Notes under the pieces: generated by a model
What the model saw: only the letters and a program-made list of their open reading frames with translations
Databases searched by the model: none
Told to the model about the DNA's origin: nothing
Source of the DNA: Bacteroidota bacterium
GTDB taxonomy: Bacteria > Bacteroidota > Bacteroidia > Chitinophagales > Saprospiraceae
Reading direction: 5' to 3'
Length of the DNA: 64,000 nt
Assembly: GCA_020160935.1 (NCBI GenBank)
Contig: JAIUPL010000015.1
Location: 62,001-126,000 of the forward strand
Shown here: in pieces, positions 26,496 to 34,801 of the stretch
Layout: every line of letters starts with the position of its first letter
Numbering within the stretch: position 1 is the first letter of the stretch
Translations under genes and position numbers: made by a program

Positions 26496-26537
26496 AAATA
26501 AAAAAAGCGGCCTGGCGTCCCACACGCCAAGACCGCT
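26494..26537 (-). terminator. intrinsic terminator after the dcw cluster
   Basis: On the minus strand AGCGGTCTTGGCGT pairs with ACGCCAGGCCGCT and is followed by TTTTTTTATTTTT. It closes transcription from ftsZ. The loop side contains TCCCACACG, a sequence that also occurs twice upstream of mraZ. Confidence 0.8.
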
Positions 26538-26564
26538 ACCACTTAGCAGAAATAATACTTTATC

Positions 26565-26689
26565 GAGTGAGTAGTGAGTAGTCAGTAGTGAGTAGTCAGT
26601 AGTGAGTAGTGAGTAGTCAGTAATGAAATATTGGTTATTTTATTCAACTCACTACTCACCACTCACCACTCACTACTCACCACTCACTA
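26565..26689. repeat. GTGAGTAGT-type inverted tandem repeats after ftsZ
   Basis: Units of GAGTAGTGAGTAGTCAG at 26565-26622 face ACTCACTACTCACC units at 26645-26689, with a loop of about 22 bases. The ftsZ stop codon (26687-26689) is the first base triplet of the right-hand repeat. Confidence 0.8.
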
Positions 26690-28180
26690 ATCCACGTTGT
26701 CATGTAAATACGAGTTCCCGCCCACCTTGATTTCGCCTTCGTCTTCCAGCGAAACGGTCCAGTTGGACATGCTGGGTTGTTCGGCGTCGGGCACATCGTC
26801 GAGGTTGACACTTTTGCGCAGGTATGCCGGCTGGTTTTCCAATTCGATGATGGTCTGCGGCGAACTGAGTTTCACCACATTGATCGGGCGGTTGAGGGCT
26901 TCCTGCCGGCGGCGCTGCGCATCTTCGATGCGGCGGCGGCGCTCTTCCGGTGAAATCTCGTCCTCTTCCGGATGGCGGAGGTACGGATCGCTGTTCACCG
27001 GCGTTGTACGGCGGATTTTGTCAACGGTTTCCCGGATATTGTCGAACTCGAATTCGAGCGCGGTGGCAGCCTTCTCGTCTACCGGGGAGTACGCCTCATC
27101 GGCTGTAATCGTAAAGAGAGAAGGCTGGTTCTTTTTTCCGGCGGCCTCGTCGTCGAGGTGCACCACCTGGCGTTCGTTCGGATTGGCCTGGCGTTGTACG
27201 CCCAGTCCGCCGTTTTTGCGGTCGGCCACTTCAAAGCCGGTGGCGATGATGGTGACGGCCAGTTTTTCGCCGAGGCGCTCGTCGAAGCAGTTACCCCAGA
27301 TAAGGTTGGCATTTTCGCCGGCTTTTTCCTGTACGAACTGCGTGATTTCGAAGATTTCGTCCATCGTGGCTTCCTTGGCGCCCGAGGTGATGTTCACCAG
27401 GATGTTTTTGGCGCCGAAGATGTCGTTGTCTTCGAGCAGCGGCGAACGCAGGGCTTCGTCGGCTGCACGGAACGCACGGGTTTCACCTTCTACGGTAGCC
27501 GTACCCATGATGGCGACGCCTGAACCGCGCATGGTCGTGTTTACGTCTTCGAAGTCGACGTTTACATAACCCGGTACGGTGATGATTTCAGCGATGCCTT
27601 TTGCGGCCGTGCACAGGATATTGTCGGCTTGTGCGAAGGCGGCAGAAATGCTCAGGTTGCCGTAGATGTCGCGCAGTTTGTCGTTGGAAATGATCACCAG
27701 GCAGTCTACGTTTTTGCGCAGTTCCTCCAGGCCTTCCAGGCCATTGCCCACGCGGATTTTACCTTCAAACGTGAAGGGCAAGGTGACGATACCTACGGTG
27801 AGGATACCGAGTTCCTGCGCTGCTTTGGCAATGATCGGAGCGGCGCCCGTGCCGGTGCCACCGCCCATACCGGCAGTGATGAAGGCCATTTTGGTGCCTG
27901 TTTCGAGGAAACGTTTGATTTCGTCGATGCTTTCCAGGCAAGCCTGTTTACCTACGGAAGGTTTGCTGCCCGCACCGCGGCCTTCAGTCAGCAACTGGCC
28001 GAGGGAAATTTTGGTCGGCACCGGGCTGAGTTGCATGGATTGAGCATCTGTATTGCAAATAGCGTAGTCGACACCCACGATGCCTTGTTTGTACATGTGG
28101 GTTACTGCGTTGGAGCCGCCGCCGCCAACGCCGATTATTTTGATGATGGACGGTTCGTCCTTTGGAAGATCAAATAGCAT
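26687..28180 (-). CDS. ftsZ: cell division protein FtsZ
   Basis: 497 residues. It is the tubulin-like GTPase that polymerises into the division ring. The G-box GMGGGTGTG is at 104-112, with the N-terminal IIGVGGGGSNAV at 15-25. The core ends near residue 325; the 170-residue C-terminal tail is longer than in most bacteria, charged (EEDEISPEERRRRIEDAQRRR), and ends in a conserved-looking EGEIKVGGNSYLHD. It is the last dcw gene, followed by a terminator. Normally it directly follows ftsA, but here a four-helix-bundle gene lies between them. Confidence 0.97.
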   Translation of the reverse strand: MLFDLPKDEPSIIKIIGVGGGGSNAVTHMYKQGIVGVDYAICNTDAQSMQLSPVPTKISLGQLLTEGRGAGSKPSVGKQACLESIDEIKRFLETGTKMAFITAGMGGGTGTGAAPIIAKAAQELGILTVGIVTLPFTFEGKIRVGNGLEGLEELRKNVDCLVIISNDKLRDIYGNLSISAAFAQADNILCTAAKGIAEIITVPGYVNVDFEDVNTTMRGSGVAIMGTATVEGETRAFRAADEALRSPLLEDNDIFGAKNILVNITSGAKEATMDEIFEITQFVQEKAGENANLIWGNCFDERLGEKLAVTIIATGFEVADRKNGGLGVQRQANPNERQVVHLDDEAAGKKNQPSLFTITADEAYSPVDEKAATALEFEFDNIRETVDKIRRTTPVNSDPYLRHPEEDEISPEERRRRIEDAQRRRQEALNRPINVVKLSSPQTIIELENQPAYLRKSVNLDDVPDAEQPSMSNWTVSLEDEGEIKVGGNSYLHDNVD

Positions 28181-28189
28181 AACTTTCTG

Positions 28190-28760
28190 AGTGATGAGTT
28201 ATGAGTGATGAGTTATGAGTGTTTCTCAGTAATTCCTGGGCATTGTGAATGAAAATAGACTATCCTCTTTATCGTAAGGAGTCAAGTAGTTTATTTTCTT
28301 TCCTGGTCAATATTGCACTGCGAATGATCCGCAGAAGTTCTTCAGTATCCTTTTGTATGGATTGAAAGGCTGTTTCAGTGATACAATCAGTTTGATGTAG
28401 CAATTCAAGCCAGTACAGGGTTTCATCTGCTTCCTTTTGAGCGATTCCCAACTTGTGTGAGAAATCGGCGCCACTTACTCCATTTTGGGCCTCTCTAATA
28501 TTAGCCCCGATGGAAGTGCCGGATCTCAACAGTTGTTTGCTCAAAACATATTCTTTCTTTTCTCCAACCAGATATTTATGCAAATGGACGATTCGGATTG
28601 CGAGGCTCATCGATTTTTCCCGCATGGGAGAAGGCATAAATTTTTTCATAGTTGGAGCGTGATTAATGGTAAAGAGATGGATATGAGCGTCAAATTATCG
28701 GAATGAACAAGCGTTATAGAGTACAACTCATCACTCATCACTCCTAACTCATCACTCAAA
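28190..28760. repeat. repeat-armed segment around the first four-helix-bundle gene
   Basis: GAGTGATGAGTTATGAGTGATGA at 28190-28222 (given shortened: units GAGTGATGA and GTTATGA) faces ACTCATCACTCATCACTCC at 28723-28758. The two arms are inverted and enclose the whole four-helix-bundle gene, so the 570-base segment could form one long stem with the gene in its loop, as in 23S rRNA intervening sequences. Confidence 0.7.
28269..28649 (-). CDS. four-helix-bundle protein, 23S rRNA intervening-sequence type
   Basis: 126 residues from the ATG at 28649; an ATG eight codons later (28625) would also fit the family. The family core is intact: AIRIVHLHKYLVGEKKEYVLSKQLLRSGTSIGANIREAQ, then SHKLGIAQKEADETLYWLELL (each given here as family text broken by my reading of helices 1-3). 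Members were first found as the single gene inside intervening sequences of bacterial 23S rRNA genes, and relatives serve as Avd in diversity-generating retroelements. They form barrel-shaped homopentamers that bind nucleic acid. Here it separates ftsA from ftsZ, is flanked by inverted tandem repeats, and has no rRNA nearby. Function unknown. Confidence 0.85.
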   Translation of the reverse strand: MKKFMPSPMREKSMSLAIRIVHLHKYLVGEKKEYVLSKQLLRSGTSIGANIREAQNGVSGADFSHKLGIAQKEADETLYWLELLHQTDCITETAFQSIQKDTEELLRIIRSAILTRKENKLLDSLR

Positions 28761-28762
28761 TT

Positions 28763-30094
28763 CTATTTGTTGAAGTCCACATCCGGTTCCGCCTCAAACC
28801 ATTCCTTGGTTTTGCGGAAAACGTTGTCGAACCAGGAAGCGCCTTTTTCTTCCGATACGTTGGAAGGCTCTTTCGGCTCTTCTTTGGGTGCAGACTTCTG
28901 CTCTTCTTCTACGATTTTGGCCGGGTCGAGGTCGTTCAGGCCGCGCAGCAGCAGGCCGATGGCCGTGCTGAAAATCGGACTGCTGACCCGCTCGTGGTAG
29001 CCGTGTGCCAGTTGCTCGACGGGCACTCCGATGCGGCAAGACATGCCGGTGTGGAATTCCGTGAGTTTGTCGGTATTGGCCAGTAGCGAGCCGCCGCCGG
29101 TGAGTACGATACCGCCGATGAGTTTGCGCTCGTAACCGCTGCGGCGAATTTCCCACAGCACGTAGTCGAGCACTTCTTCCATGCGCGCCTGGATGATACG
29201 GGCGAGGTTTTTCTCGCTGATCTCCTTGTGGTCGCGGCCTTTCAGGCCTGGAATCGTGATAATGCGGTTGTCGAACACCTCGTTGGCGAGGGCGGAACCG
29301 AATTTCACCTTGAGTTTTTCCGCTTGCGGTTGCATCACGGTGCAGCCTTCCTTGATGTCGGCTGTGATGACGTTGCCGCCGAAAGGAATCACGGCCGTAT
29401 GGCGAATGATGCCTTCGTGGAAAATGGTGATGTCGGTGGTGCCGCCACCGATGTCGACGAGGGCCACGCCTGCCTGTTTTTCCTCTTCCGACAGCGTCGC
29501 ATCGGCGCTGGCAATGGGTTCGAGGGTGAGGTCGGCAACCTTGAGTCCGGCTTTTTCAATGCAGCGGTAAATGTTGTTCACTGCCGTGATCTGGCCGGTA
29601 ATGATGTGGAAATTGGCTTCCAGGCGCACGCCGCACATACCGACGGGGTCGGTGATGCCCTGCTCGGAATCTACGGTGAATTCCTGCGGGAAGACATGGA
29701 TGATTTTGTCTCCCGGAGGCAGCACGAGTTTGAACATGTCGTTCACGAGGCGATCGATGTCGCGGTGTGCAATTTCCGTGTGGTCGCTTTCGCGGGTAAG
29801 GATGCCGCGGTGTTGCAGGCTTTTGATGTGCTGGCCTGCAATGCCGACGTGTACGGAGCGGAATTTCATGCCGGACTGGCGTTCGGCGATGTCCACCGCT
29901 TCGCGGATGGCATTGACTGTTTTTTCAATGTTGCTAACGACGCCACGCAGTACGCCGATGCTTTCGACTTTGCCGATACCGACAATTTCGAGTTTTCCAT
30001 GGGAGTTCCTGCGTCCTGCCAGGCAGCACACTTTCGTGGTACCGATGTCCAGAGCAACAACTACATCATGGGGTTGTGGGAGCAATTCCGTCAT
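28763..30094 (-). CDS. ftsA: cell division protein FtsA
   Basis: 443 residues, an actin-like ATPase that tethers FtsZ to the membrane. Phosphate loop DIGTTKVCCLAG at 16-27, the SHS2/1C domain after it, and the second phosphate motif VDIGGGTTDITIF near 205. LTGGGSLLAN near 330 is the adenosine motif. The C-terminus ends in WFDNVFRKTKEWFEAEPDVDFNK (shown as its key part, an amphipathic helix for the membrane). It lies between two four-helix-bundle genes, 173 and 113 bases away. The stop is 5 bases before the next tandem repeat. Confidence 0.96.
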   Translation of the reverse strand: MTELLPQPHDVVVALDIGTTKVCCLAGRRNSHGKLEIVGIGKVESIGVLRGVVSNIEKTVNAIREAVDIAERQSGMKFRSVHVGIAGQHIKSLQHRGILTRESDHTEIAHRDIDRLVNDMFKLVLPPGDKIIHVFPQEFTVDSEQGITDPVGMCGVRLEANFHIITGQITAVNNIYRCIEKAGLKVADLTLEPIASADATLSEEEKQAGVALVDIGGGTTDITIFHEGIIRHTAVIPFGGNVITADIKEGCTVMQPQAEKLKVKFGSALANEVFDNRIITIPGLKGRDHKEISEKNLARIIQARMEEVLDYVLWEIRRSGYERKLIGGIVLTGGGSLLANTDKLTEFHTGMSCRIGVPVEQLAHGYHERVSSPIFSTAIGLLLRGLNDLDPAKIVEEEQKSAPKEEPKEPSNVSEEKGASWFDNVFRKTKEWFEAEPDVDFNK

Positions 30095-30214
30095 AATGTT
30101 ATCTGTTTAAGTGGTTGAGTTTCGGTTTGGTTTTCCTTCTGCTAACGGCTCGAAACTCTTATCCGTTTGGCAAAGGTATTTTTAAAATATTTTGTTTCAA
30201 AAAAAATTTTTGTT

Positions 30215-30263
30215 GAAGAGGGTTGATGAGGTTGATAGGGTTGATGAGGTTGATAACAGTCGG
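30215..30263. repeat. GGTTGAT-type tandem repeat between ftsA and the second four-helix-bundle gene
   Basis: Units GGTTGATGA and GGTTGATAG, the same units as at 30657-30722, so the second four-helix-bundle gene is bracketed by direct copies. Inverted units follow at 30749-30875. Confidence 0.75.
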
Positions 30264-30267
30264 CGAG

Positions 30268-30636
30268 TCATGGTCTGTTTGGTTTTTTTCCACTTAGTTG
30301 GTTGATTTGATATGTCAACATTTCCAACTCAGGTCGAATTTCCAGATAATCACCGTCAGACAAATAGCCTAATTCTTTACTGATTATCAAGAGATTGATT
30401 ACTTCCACAGCGCTACCAAAAGCAATCTCATAAAACCGACTTTGATCTGCATGACTAATTCTTGCACTTCCTTCAGCCAGATTACAGCAGATCGAAACCC
30501 CTGCTCTTCTAATCTGGCTTGTCATTCCAAAAGATTCTTCCCTTGGAAAACTTTTTGTTTTTACATAAATGTTTTTTACCGCATTTTTGGCGACATGCCA
30601 TACGGCCATTTTTTCAAATGCGTACGTGTATTTCAT
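30268..30636 (-). CDS. four-helix-bundle protein, second copy in the cluster
   Basis: 122 residues from the ATG at 30636 (MKYTYAFEKMAVWHVAKN). The frame runs open 38 codons further upstream, but that part is translated from tandem repeat (Ser/Thr/Asn-rich) and should be ignored. The family pattern is clear: FEKMAVWHVAKNAVKNIYVKT, MTSQIRRAGVSICCNLAEGSAR, then FYEIAFGSAVEVINLLIISKELGYL. It belongs to a different subgroup from the copy at 28.4 kb (FEK..VW start, NLAEGSAR instead of NIREAQ), so the two are not recent duplicates. It separates ftsQ from ftsA. Confidence 0.85.
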   Translation of the reverse strand: MKYTYAFEKMAVWHVAKNAVKNIYVKTKSFPREESFGMTSQIRRAGVSICCNLAEGSARISHADQSRFYEIAFGSAVEVINLLIISKELGYLSDGDYLEIRPELEMLTYQINQLSGKKPNRP

Positions 30637-30656
30637 AGGATTAGATTGTTTAAATG

Positions 30657-30875
30657 AAGGTGTTGGGTTGTTGGTTGATAGGGTTGATAGGGTTGATGAG
30701 GTTGCTGAGGTTGATATTGAATGATTTATAAAAAATAAAATGTTCAGCATACCTCATCAACTCTTATCAACTCTTATCAACTCTATCAACCTCATCAACT
30801 CTATCAACCTCATCAACCCTATCAACCCTATCAACCCTATCAACCCTCATCAACCCTATCAACCTCATCAACCCT
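30657..30875. repeat. GGTTGAT / ATCAACC hairpin with tandem arms before ftsQ's stop
   Basis: GGTTGATAGGGTTGATGAGG units (30665-30722) and inverted CATCAACCCTATCAACC units (30749-30875), with the 26-base loop TTGAATGATTTATAAAAAATAAAATG between them. The ftsQ stop is inside the right-hand repeat. Confidence 0.85.
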
Positions 30876-31644
30876 ACCTCCGACAAACCACCTGCCCGCT
30901 ATACTTCAAATTGATCGTCTCATATTTCCGCCAGCCTTCATACGGCATTCCTTCCTGGTAAAAAATCTTCAGTCGGTCCAGTTTGTCGTCGAGTCGGCGG
31001 GTGCTTCCCAGAACAATCTTTTGGTCGCCGATCAGCGGCACGAGGATAAACTCGCCTGCGTTGTTCACATGAATCTGCTGAATAAAAGAAGCCGTGAAGT
31101 CGTCTTTCAGCAGGGTTTGGGTCAGATTAAAAAGGTCTTTGAGGCTGCTTTTTTTCTTTTTCAAAAACTCCGGTGTGTATGCCGAAATGTTGCCAGTAGC
31201 CACCAACACCCGCGCTGCGAAGTTTTTGGAAGCAGGCATTTTGGCGCCATTGCGGTCGAGGTAATAGTTGCCGCCATTGTTGTCGAGCACACGCACCAGG
31301 GGTTCGCGCTGGGTAATGGTCATATGCAGTACATTGTGCTGATCCACATACGCTTCGGCATCCAGCACAAACGGGTCTTCTTCGAGCACGCGTTCCATTC
31401 GTTCCACTTCCAGCAAGGCCAGTTCGGTGCCTTCGAGCGTGTTGCCGAAAGAGCGCAGCAACGCCTGCCGCACATCCCGCTCGCTGATGAGTTTGTCGCC
31501 GCTTTCCAGCGGGATGACCACGACTTCCACGCCGTCGGCAAAACTGTTTTTCTTTTTGCCAATTGCCGAATACAGGATCACCGCCACGAGTACCAGAAAG
31601 GCAACCCAGGCGAAGCGATCGTATCGGAGGTGTGGCAAATTCAT
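30874..31644 (-). CDS. ftsQ: cell division protein FtsQ/DivIB-like
   Basis: 256 residues. One membrane span at about 11-27 (FAWVAFLVLVAVILYSAI) after a short cytoplasmic start, then a POTRA-like part (LISERDVRQALLRSF...LEEDPFVLDAEAYVDQHNVLHMTITQREPLVRV, cited in pieces) and a beta domain with YLDRNGAKMP. The pattern is FtsQ, although overall similarity in Bacteroidota is low. It links the early and late division proteins (FtsB/FtsL complex) in the periplasm. It starts 36 bases after murC, as usual in the phylum. Confidence 0.88.
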   Translation of the reverse strand: MNLPHLRYDRFAWVAFLVLVAVILYSAIGKKKNSFADGVEVVVIPLESGDKLISERDVRQALLRSFGNTLEGTELALLEVERMERVLEEDPFVLDAEAYVDQHNVLHMTITQREPLVRVLDNNGGNYYLDRNGAKMPASKNFAARVLVATGNISAYTPEFLKKKKSSLKDLFNLTQTLLKDDFTASFIQQIHVNNAGEFILVPLIGDQKIVLGSTRRLDDKLDRLKIFYQEGMPYEGWRKYETINLKYSGQVVCRR

Positions 31645-31683
31645 TTTGTTATTAGTTATTGGTTATTGGTTATTAGGGTATTA
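31645..31683. repeat. TTATTGG tandem repeat at the murC stop
   Basis: TTATTAGTTATTGGTTATTGG units (in pieces) between ftsQ and murC. On the coding strand the murC TAA stop is followed at once by TAATAACC units. Similar TTATTGGTTATCGG repeats are at 44.9 kb and 62.04 kb. Confidence 0.7.
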
Positions 31684-33057
31684 ATGCTTGGGATTTGTGG
31701 TTAGCAAGTTTTTGATGGGTTCTATGAGCGTGTCAATATCGCCGGCGCCCATGGTCATCAGCACTTGTATGTCTTTGGTTTTGAGGAGGTTGAGCAGATC
31801 TTTTTTATTAATGAGGTTTACGTTCGGGTTTTTCATCAGGTTGGCGATGGTAGCCGATGTGATGCCCGGAATAGGTTGTTCGCGGGCCGGGTAGATGTCG
31901 AGCAGGATGCATTCATCCAACAGATCGAGCGCTGCTGCAAATCCTTCGGCAAAATCGCGGGTGCGCGTAAACAGGTGCGGCTGAAAAATGCCGGTAATCT
32001 TCCGGTCTGGATACAGCATTTTGGCGGCGCTGATTGCGGCTTCCAGTTCGGCCGGATGGTGCGCATAATCGTCGATGTACACCACATCCTGGCGGCGAAC
32101 GATGTATTCAAAACGGCGTTTCACCCCCTGGAACCCTGCTACCGCCACACCAAGCAGTTCGGAAAAACCGCCCGCCGACAAAGTGGCAGCGATGGCCGCA
32201 GTAGCATTCAGTACATTGTGTTTGCCAGGGTAATTCAGCCTGAAATCGCTCCAGTCAAAAATGGTCGAATGCAGTCCGAATGCCATTTGGCCTTCTACTA
32301 CGCGCACGCTAAATGCCTCATAATCACCCTCTTCGATGCCAAAACTGAAGGCCTGGCGTCCGCTGGCCCGGAGTTCTGCCACCACATCTTCGATAGGCAG
32401 ACCGTACCGGTAAATCAATTTGCCGCCGGGTTTGATTTGGCGGATAAATTGCTTGTACGATTCCACTACTGCTTCTTCGGTGCCATATATATCGAGGTGG
32501 TCGGGGTCGATCGAGTTTAGCACGGCAATTTCCGGGTGCAGGTGCAGGAAACTGCGGTCGTACTCGTCGGCTTCCACCACTACCCAGTCGCTGGTACCTT
32601 CCACAAAATTGCTGCCGAGGTTGAGCGAAATGCCACCTACGAAAGCCGTCGCATCGATGCCGCAGGCCCGCATGAGGTGGCTGGTCATGGTGCTGGTGGT
32701 GGTTTTGCCATGGGTGCCAGCGATGGCGATGCAGCGTTTGGCGCGGCTGATGATGCCCAATACTTCTGCGCGTTTTTTTATGGGGTAGCCGCGTTCCAGG
32801 AACCAGTTCAGTTCGGCGTGGTCTTTTGGAACGGCAGGCGTAAACACCACCAGGTCGACATTTTCAGGAATGAACGCTACGTCATCTTCATAATGAATGT
32901 GCATCCCCTCGGCGGCCAGCGACCGCGTCAGGTCGGTTTCGGTACGGTCGTAGCCATGCACCTCCGCGCCGTGCAGGCGGAAGTAGCGGGCCAGGGCCGA
33001 CATTCCGATGCCGCCAATGCCTATGAAGTAGATTTTTTTGATCGCGTTGAATTCCAT
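31681..33057 (-). CDS. murC: UDP-N-acetylmuramate--L-alanine ligase
   Basis: 458 residues, the usual Mur ligase length. It adds L-Ala to UDP-MurNAc using ATP. Rossmann start YFIGIGGIGMSALA at 10-23; ATP-binding GTHGKTT at 114-120; the MurC-typical segments VVEADEYDRSFLHLHPEIAVL and DDYAHHPAELEA are intact. The last residues end in TTNPKH and the stop runs into a tandem repeat. It is 24 bases downstream of a small lipoprotein gene that separates it from murG. Confidence 0.96.
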   Translation of the reverse strand: MEFNAIKKIYFIGIGGIGMSALARYFRLHGAEVHGYDRTETDLTRSLAAEGMHIHYEDDVAFIPENVDLVVFTPAVPKDHAELNWFLERGYPIKKRAEVLGIISRAKRCIAIAGTHGKTTTSTMTSHLMRACGIDATAFVGGISLNLGSNFVEGTSDWVVVEADEYDRSFLHLHPEIAVLNSIDPDHLDIYGTEEAVVESYKQFIRQIKPGGKLIYRYGLPIEDVVAELRASGRQAFSFGIEEGDYEAFSVRVVEGQMAFGLHSTIFDWSDFRLNYPGKHNVLNATAAIAATLSAGGFSELLGVAVAGFQGVKRRFEYIVRRQDVVYIDDYAHHPAELEAAISAAKMLYPDRKITGIFQPHLFTRTRDFAEGFAAALDLLDECILLDIYPAREQPIPGITSATIANLMKNPNVNLINKKDLLNLLKTKDIQVLMTMGAGDIDTLIEPIKNLLTTNPKH

Positions 33058-33081
33058 GTCGTTGCGGGTTTGTCTTCCGGT

Positions 33082-33444
33082 TTATTTGCGGGCCAGTTTC
33101 AGGGTTTCTTTTTGTCCGCCTCGGTTCATTTCAAAATCGAGTGCTTTATCGTTGATTGTGAGCATTTTCACCATAATCTCCTGTTTTCCGGTTTCCTGGG
33201 TGTAGAGTTTGTCTTTTTCAGTGCGCCAGGTGCCCGATTGTTTCTGGTCACCGAACTGAGCGGAATACGTGCCATCTTCCTTGAATTCGAAGCCTACCTG
33301 TGCCGCATTCATGCCACTGGGTTTATCAAAAATGAGCCATTCCGTACCTTGCCATTGGCCAATAAGCAGCGGGTTTTTGTCATTGGCTTTCTGGCAGGCG
33401 GTCAGTCCGAGGCTTATGATGGCAATTAGAAATAAGTGTTTCAT
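33082..33444 (-). CDS. small lipocalin-like lipoprotein inside the dcw cluster
   Basis: 120 residues from the ATG at 33444 (MKHLFLIAIISLGLTACQ), with a lipobox LTAC; the frame opens 12 codons earlier without signal character. The rest is all beta: GQWQGTEWLIF, VGFEFKEDGTYSAQFGDQKQSGTWRTEKDKLY, LDFEMNRGGQKETLKLARK (in pieces), the pattern of lipocalin-like or DUF4488-type proteins of Bacteroidota. Outer-membrane or periplasmic. It is not a standard dcw gene; it lies 19 bases after murG and 24 before murC, so it is co-transcribed with them. No role known. Confidence 0.7.
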   Translation of the reverse strand: MKHLFLIAIISLGLTACQKANDKNPLLIGQWQGTEWLIFDKPSGMNAAQVGFEFKEDGTYSAQFGDQKQSGTWRTEKDKLYTQETGKQEIMVKMLTINDKALDFEMNRGGQKETLKLARK

Positions 33445-33463
33445 TTTATTGATTTTAAATGGT

Positions 33464-34624
33464 TTAGGATTTTTCATCATTTTCTTTTGGTGGTTTCCGG
33501 CGCGAAGGCCTTCGGGTGCTTGACGGCCCTTTTGCCAGCGCTATGGCTTCACCTGCAATCGCATCAGCGGCATTGGGCCTTCCCATTTGGCGGATGCTTT
33601 CACTCAGGCTGAACGACAATGCTTCGTTTTCGAGCACCAGCAAGGCTTCGTGCAGCATTTTCTCCGAGGCTTCCACATCGCGTACCAGCCGGGCAGCACC
33701 TTTTTCCACCAGCGCCAGGGCATTTTTGGTTTGATGGTCTTCGGCCACATTGGGCGAAGGCACCAGGATTGCCGGTTTTCCAACCAGGCACAACTCGCTG
33801 ATACTCAATGCTCCTGCGCGTGAAATCACTACATCGGCGGCGGCATACAACAGATCCATACGGTCTATAAAAGCCCGAAGGTGCACATTGGGGAGTCGGG
33901 CCGTTTCGCATTCTGCATATTGCAGTTCGTAAAACTTGCCGCATTGCCACAGCACCTGAATGCCATCGTATTTTTCAAAAAAAGCAGTGTTTTCCTGCAT
34001 GGCATTGTTGAGCGTCCGCGCGCCGAGGCTGCCTCCGATCACCACAACTGTTTTTTTCCCGGCATCCAGTCCATAGTACGCCAATCCTTCCTCGCGTTTT
34101 CCATCCAGATCGAGGATATCGGAACGCACGGGGTTTCCGGTAAAAACGATGCGTTCAGCCGGAAAAAAGGCATCCATATGGTCGTAAGCCACGCATATTT
34201 TCCCGGCTCTTTTGCCGAGGAGTTTATTGGTGACGCCCGCGTAGGAATTCTGCTCCTGAATCAGCGTCGGAATGTCCATGCGCTGGGCGCTCCGCATCAC
34301 TGGTCCGCTGGCGTAACCGCCTGTGCCGATTACTACATCGGGACCAAATTTTTCCACAATCCGGCGGGCTTTTACCATGCTGCTCAGCAGTTTGAACGGG
34401 AATGAGAGGTTGCGCAAACTCATACTCCGTTGAAAACCCGCCACATTCAGCCCTTCAATCGGGTAGCCTGCTTTGGGTACCCGTTCCATCTCCATTTTTC
34501 CCACGGCGCCGACGAACAGGAACTCTGTTTCGGGCAGCACCTTTTTTATAGCGTCTGCGATCGCGATGGCCGGAAAAACGTGTCCGCCGGTACCGCCGCC
34601 TGTGATCATTACTTTTAGGTTCAT
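33464..34624 (-). CDS. murG: UDP-N-acetylglucosamine--N-acetylmuramyl-(pentapeptide) pyrophosphoryl-undecaprenol GlcNAc transferase
   Basis: 386 residues from the ATG at 34624 (MNLKVMITGGGTGGHVFP); an ATG three codons earlier lies in repeat sequence. It makes lipid II from lipid I on the inner face of the membrane (GT28 family). The UDP-GlcNAc loops GGGTGGH at 9-15 and the second one, VVIGGSLGART near 190, are intact. The GALSISELCLVGKPAILVPSP block that holds the donor site is at about 270-290. Gene ends with a basic tail. It abuts an 87-base direct repeat upstream. Confidence 0.95.
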   Translation of the reverse strand: MNLKVMITGGGTGGHVFPAIAIADAIKKVLPETEFLFVGAVGKMEMERVPKAGYPIEGLNVAGFQRSMSLRNLSFPFKLLSSMVKARRIVEKFGPDVVIGTGGYASGPVMRSAQRMDIPTLIQEQNSYAGVTNKLLGKRAGKICVAYDHMDAFFPAERIVFTGNPVRSDILDLDGKREEGLAYYGLDAGKKTVVVIGGSLGARTLNNAMQENTAFFEKYDGIQVLWQCGKFYELQYAECETARLPNVHLRAFIDRMDLLYAAADVVISRAGALSISELCLVGKPAILVPSPNVAEDHQTKNALALVEKGAARLVRDVEASEKMLHEALLVLENEALSFSLSESIRQMGRPNAADAIAGEAIALAKGPSSTRRPSRRKPPKENDEKS

Positions 34625-34627
34625 TTG

Positions 34628-34800
34628 TAACACGGATTACGCAGATTTTTTACGGATTTTCACGGATTGGATCGGTGGAAATCCCTGGAATTTGCGATGA
34701 TTGGATACAGTTTGCAACACGGATTACGCAGATTTTTTACGGATTTTCACGGATTGGATCGGTGGAAATCTTTGGAAATTGCGGTGATTGGATTTGACAG
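34628..34800. repeat. 87-base direct duplication with CACGGATTACGCAGATT units
   Basis: Two copies of an 87-base unit (34628-34714 and 34715-34800), nearly identical, each holding CACGGATTACGCAGATT, ACGGATTTTCACGG and GGATCGGTGGAAAT. Inverted units (AATCCGTGTAATCCG) follow at 35268-35322 on the other side of the GxxExxY gene. Repeats of this CGGATTACGCAGATT kind are common near GxxExxY genes in Bacteroidota, to my knowledge. Confidence 0.8.
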
Positions 34801-34801
34801 T

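Noticed and set aside
26494-26695. The repeat hairpin after ftsZ as a CRISPR array
   Set aside because: Units are 8-12 bases, without spacers of constant length, and they are inverted rather than direct.
28190-30875. Diversity-generating retroelement, because of Avd-like four-helix-bundle proteins
   Set aside because: No reverse transcriptase and no template or variable repeats are present in the window.
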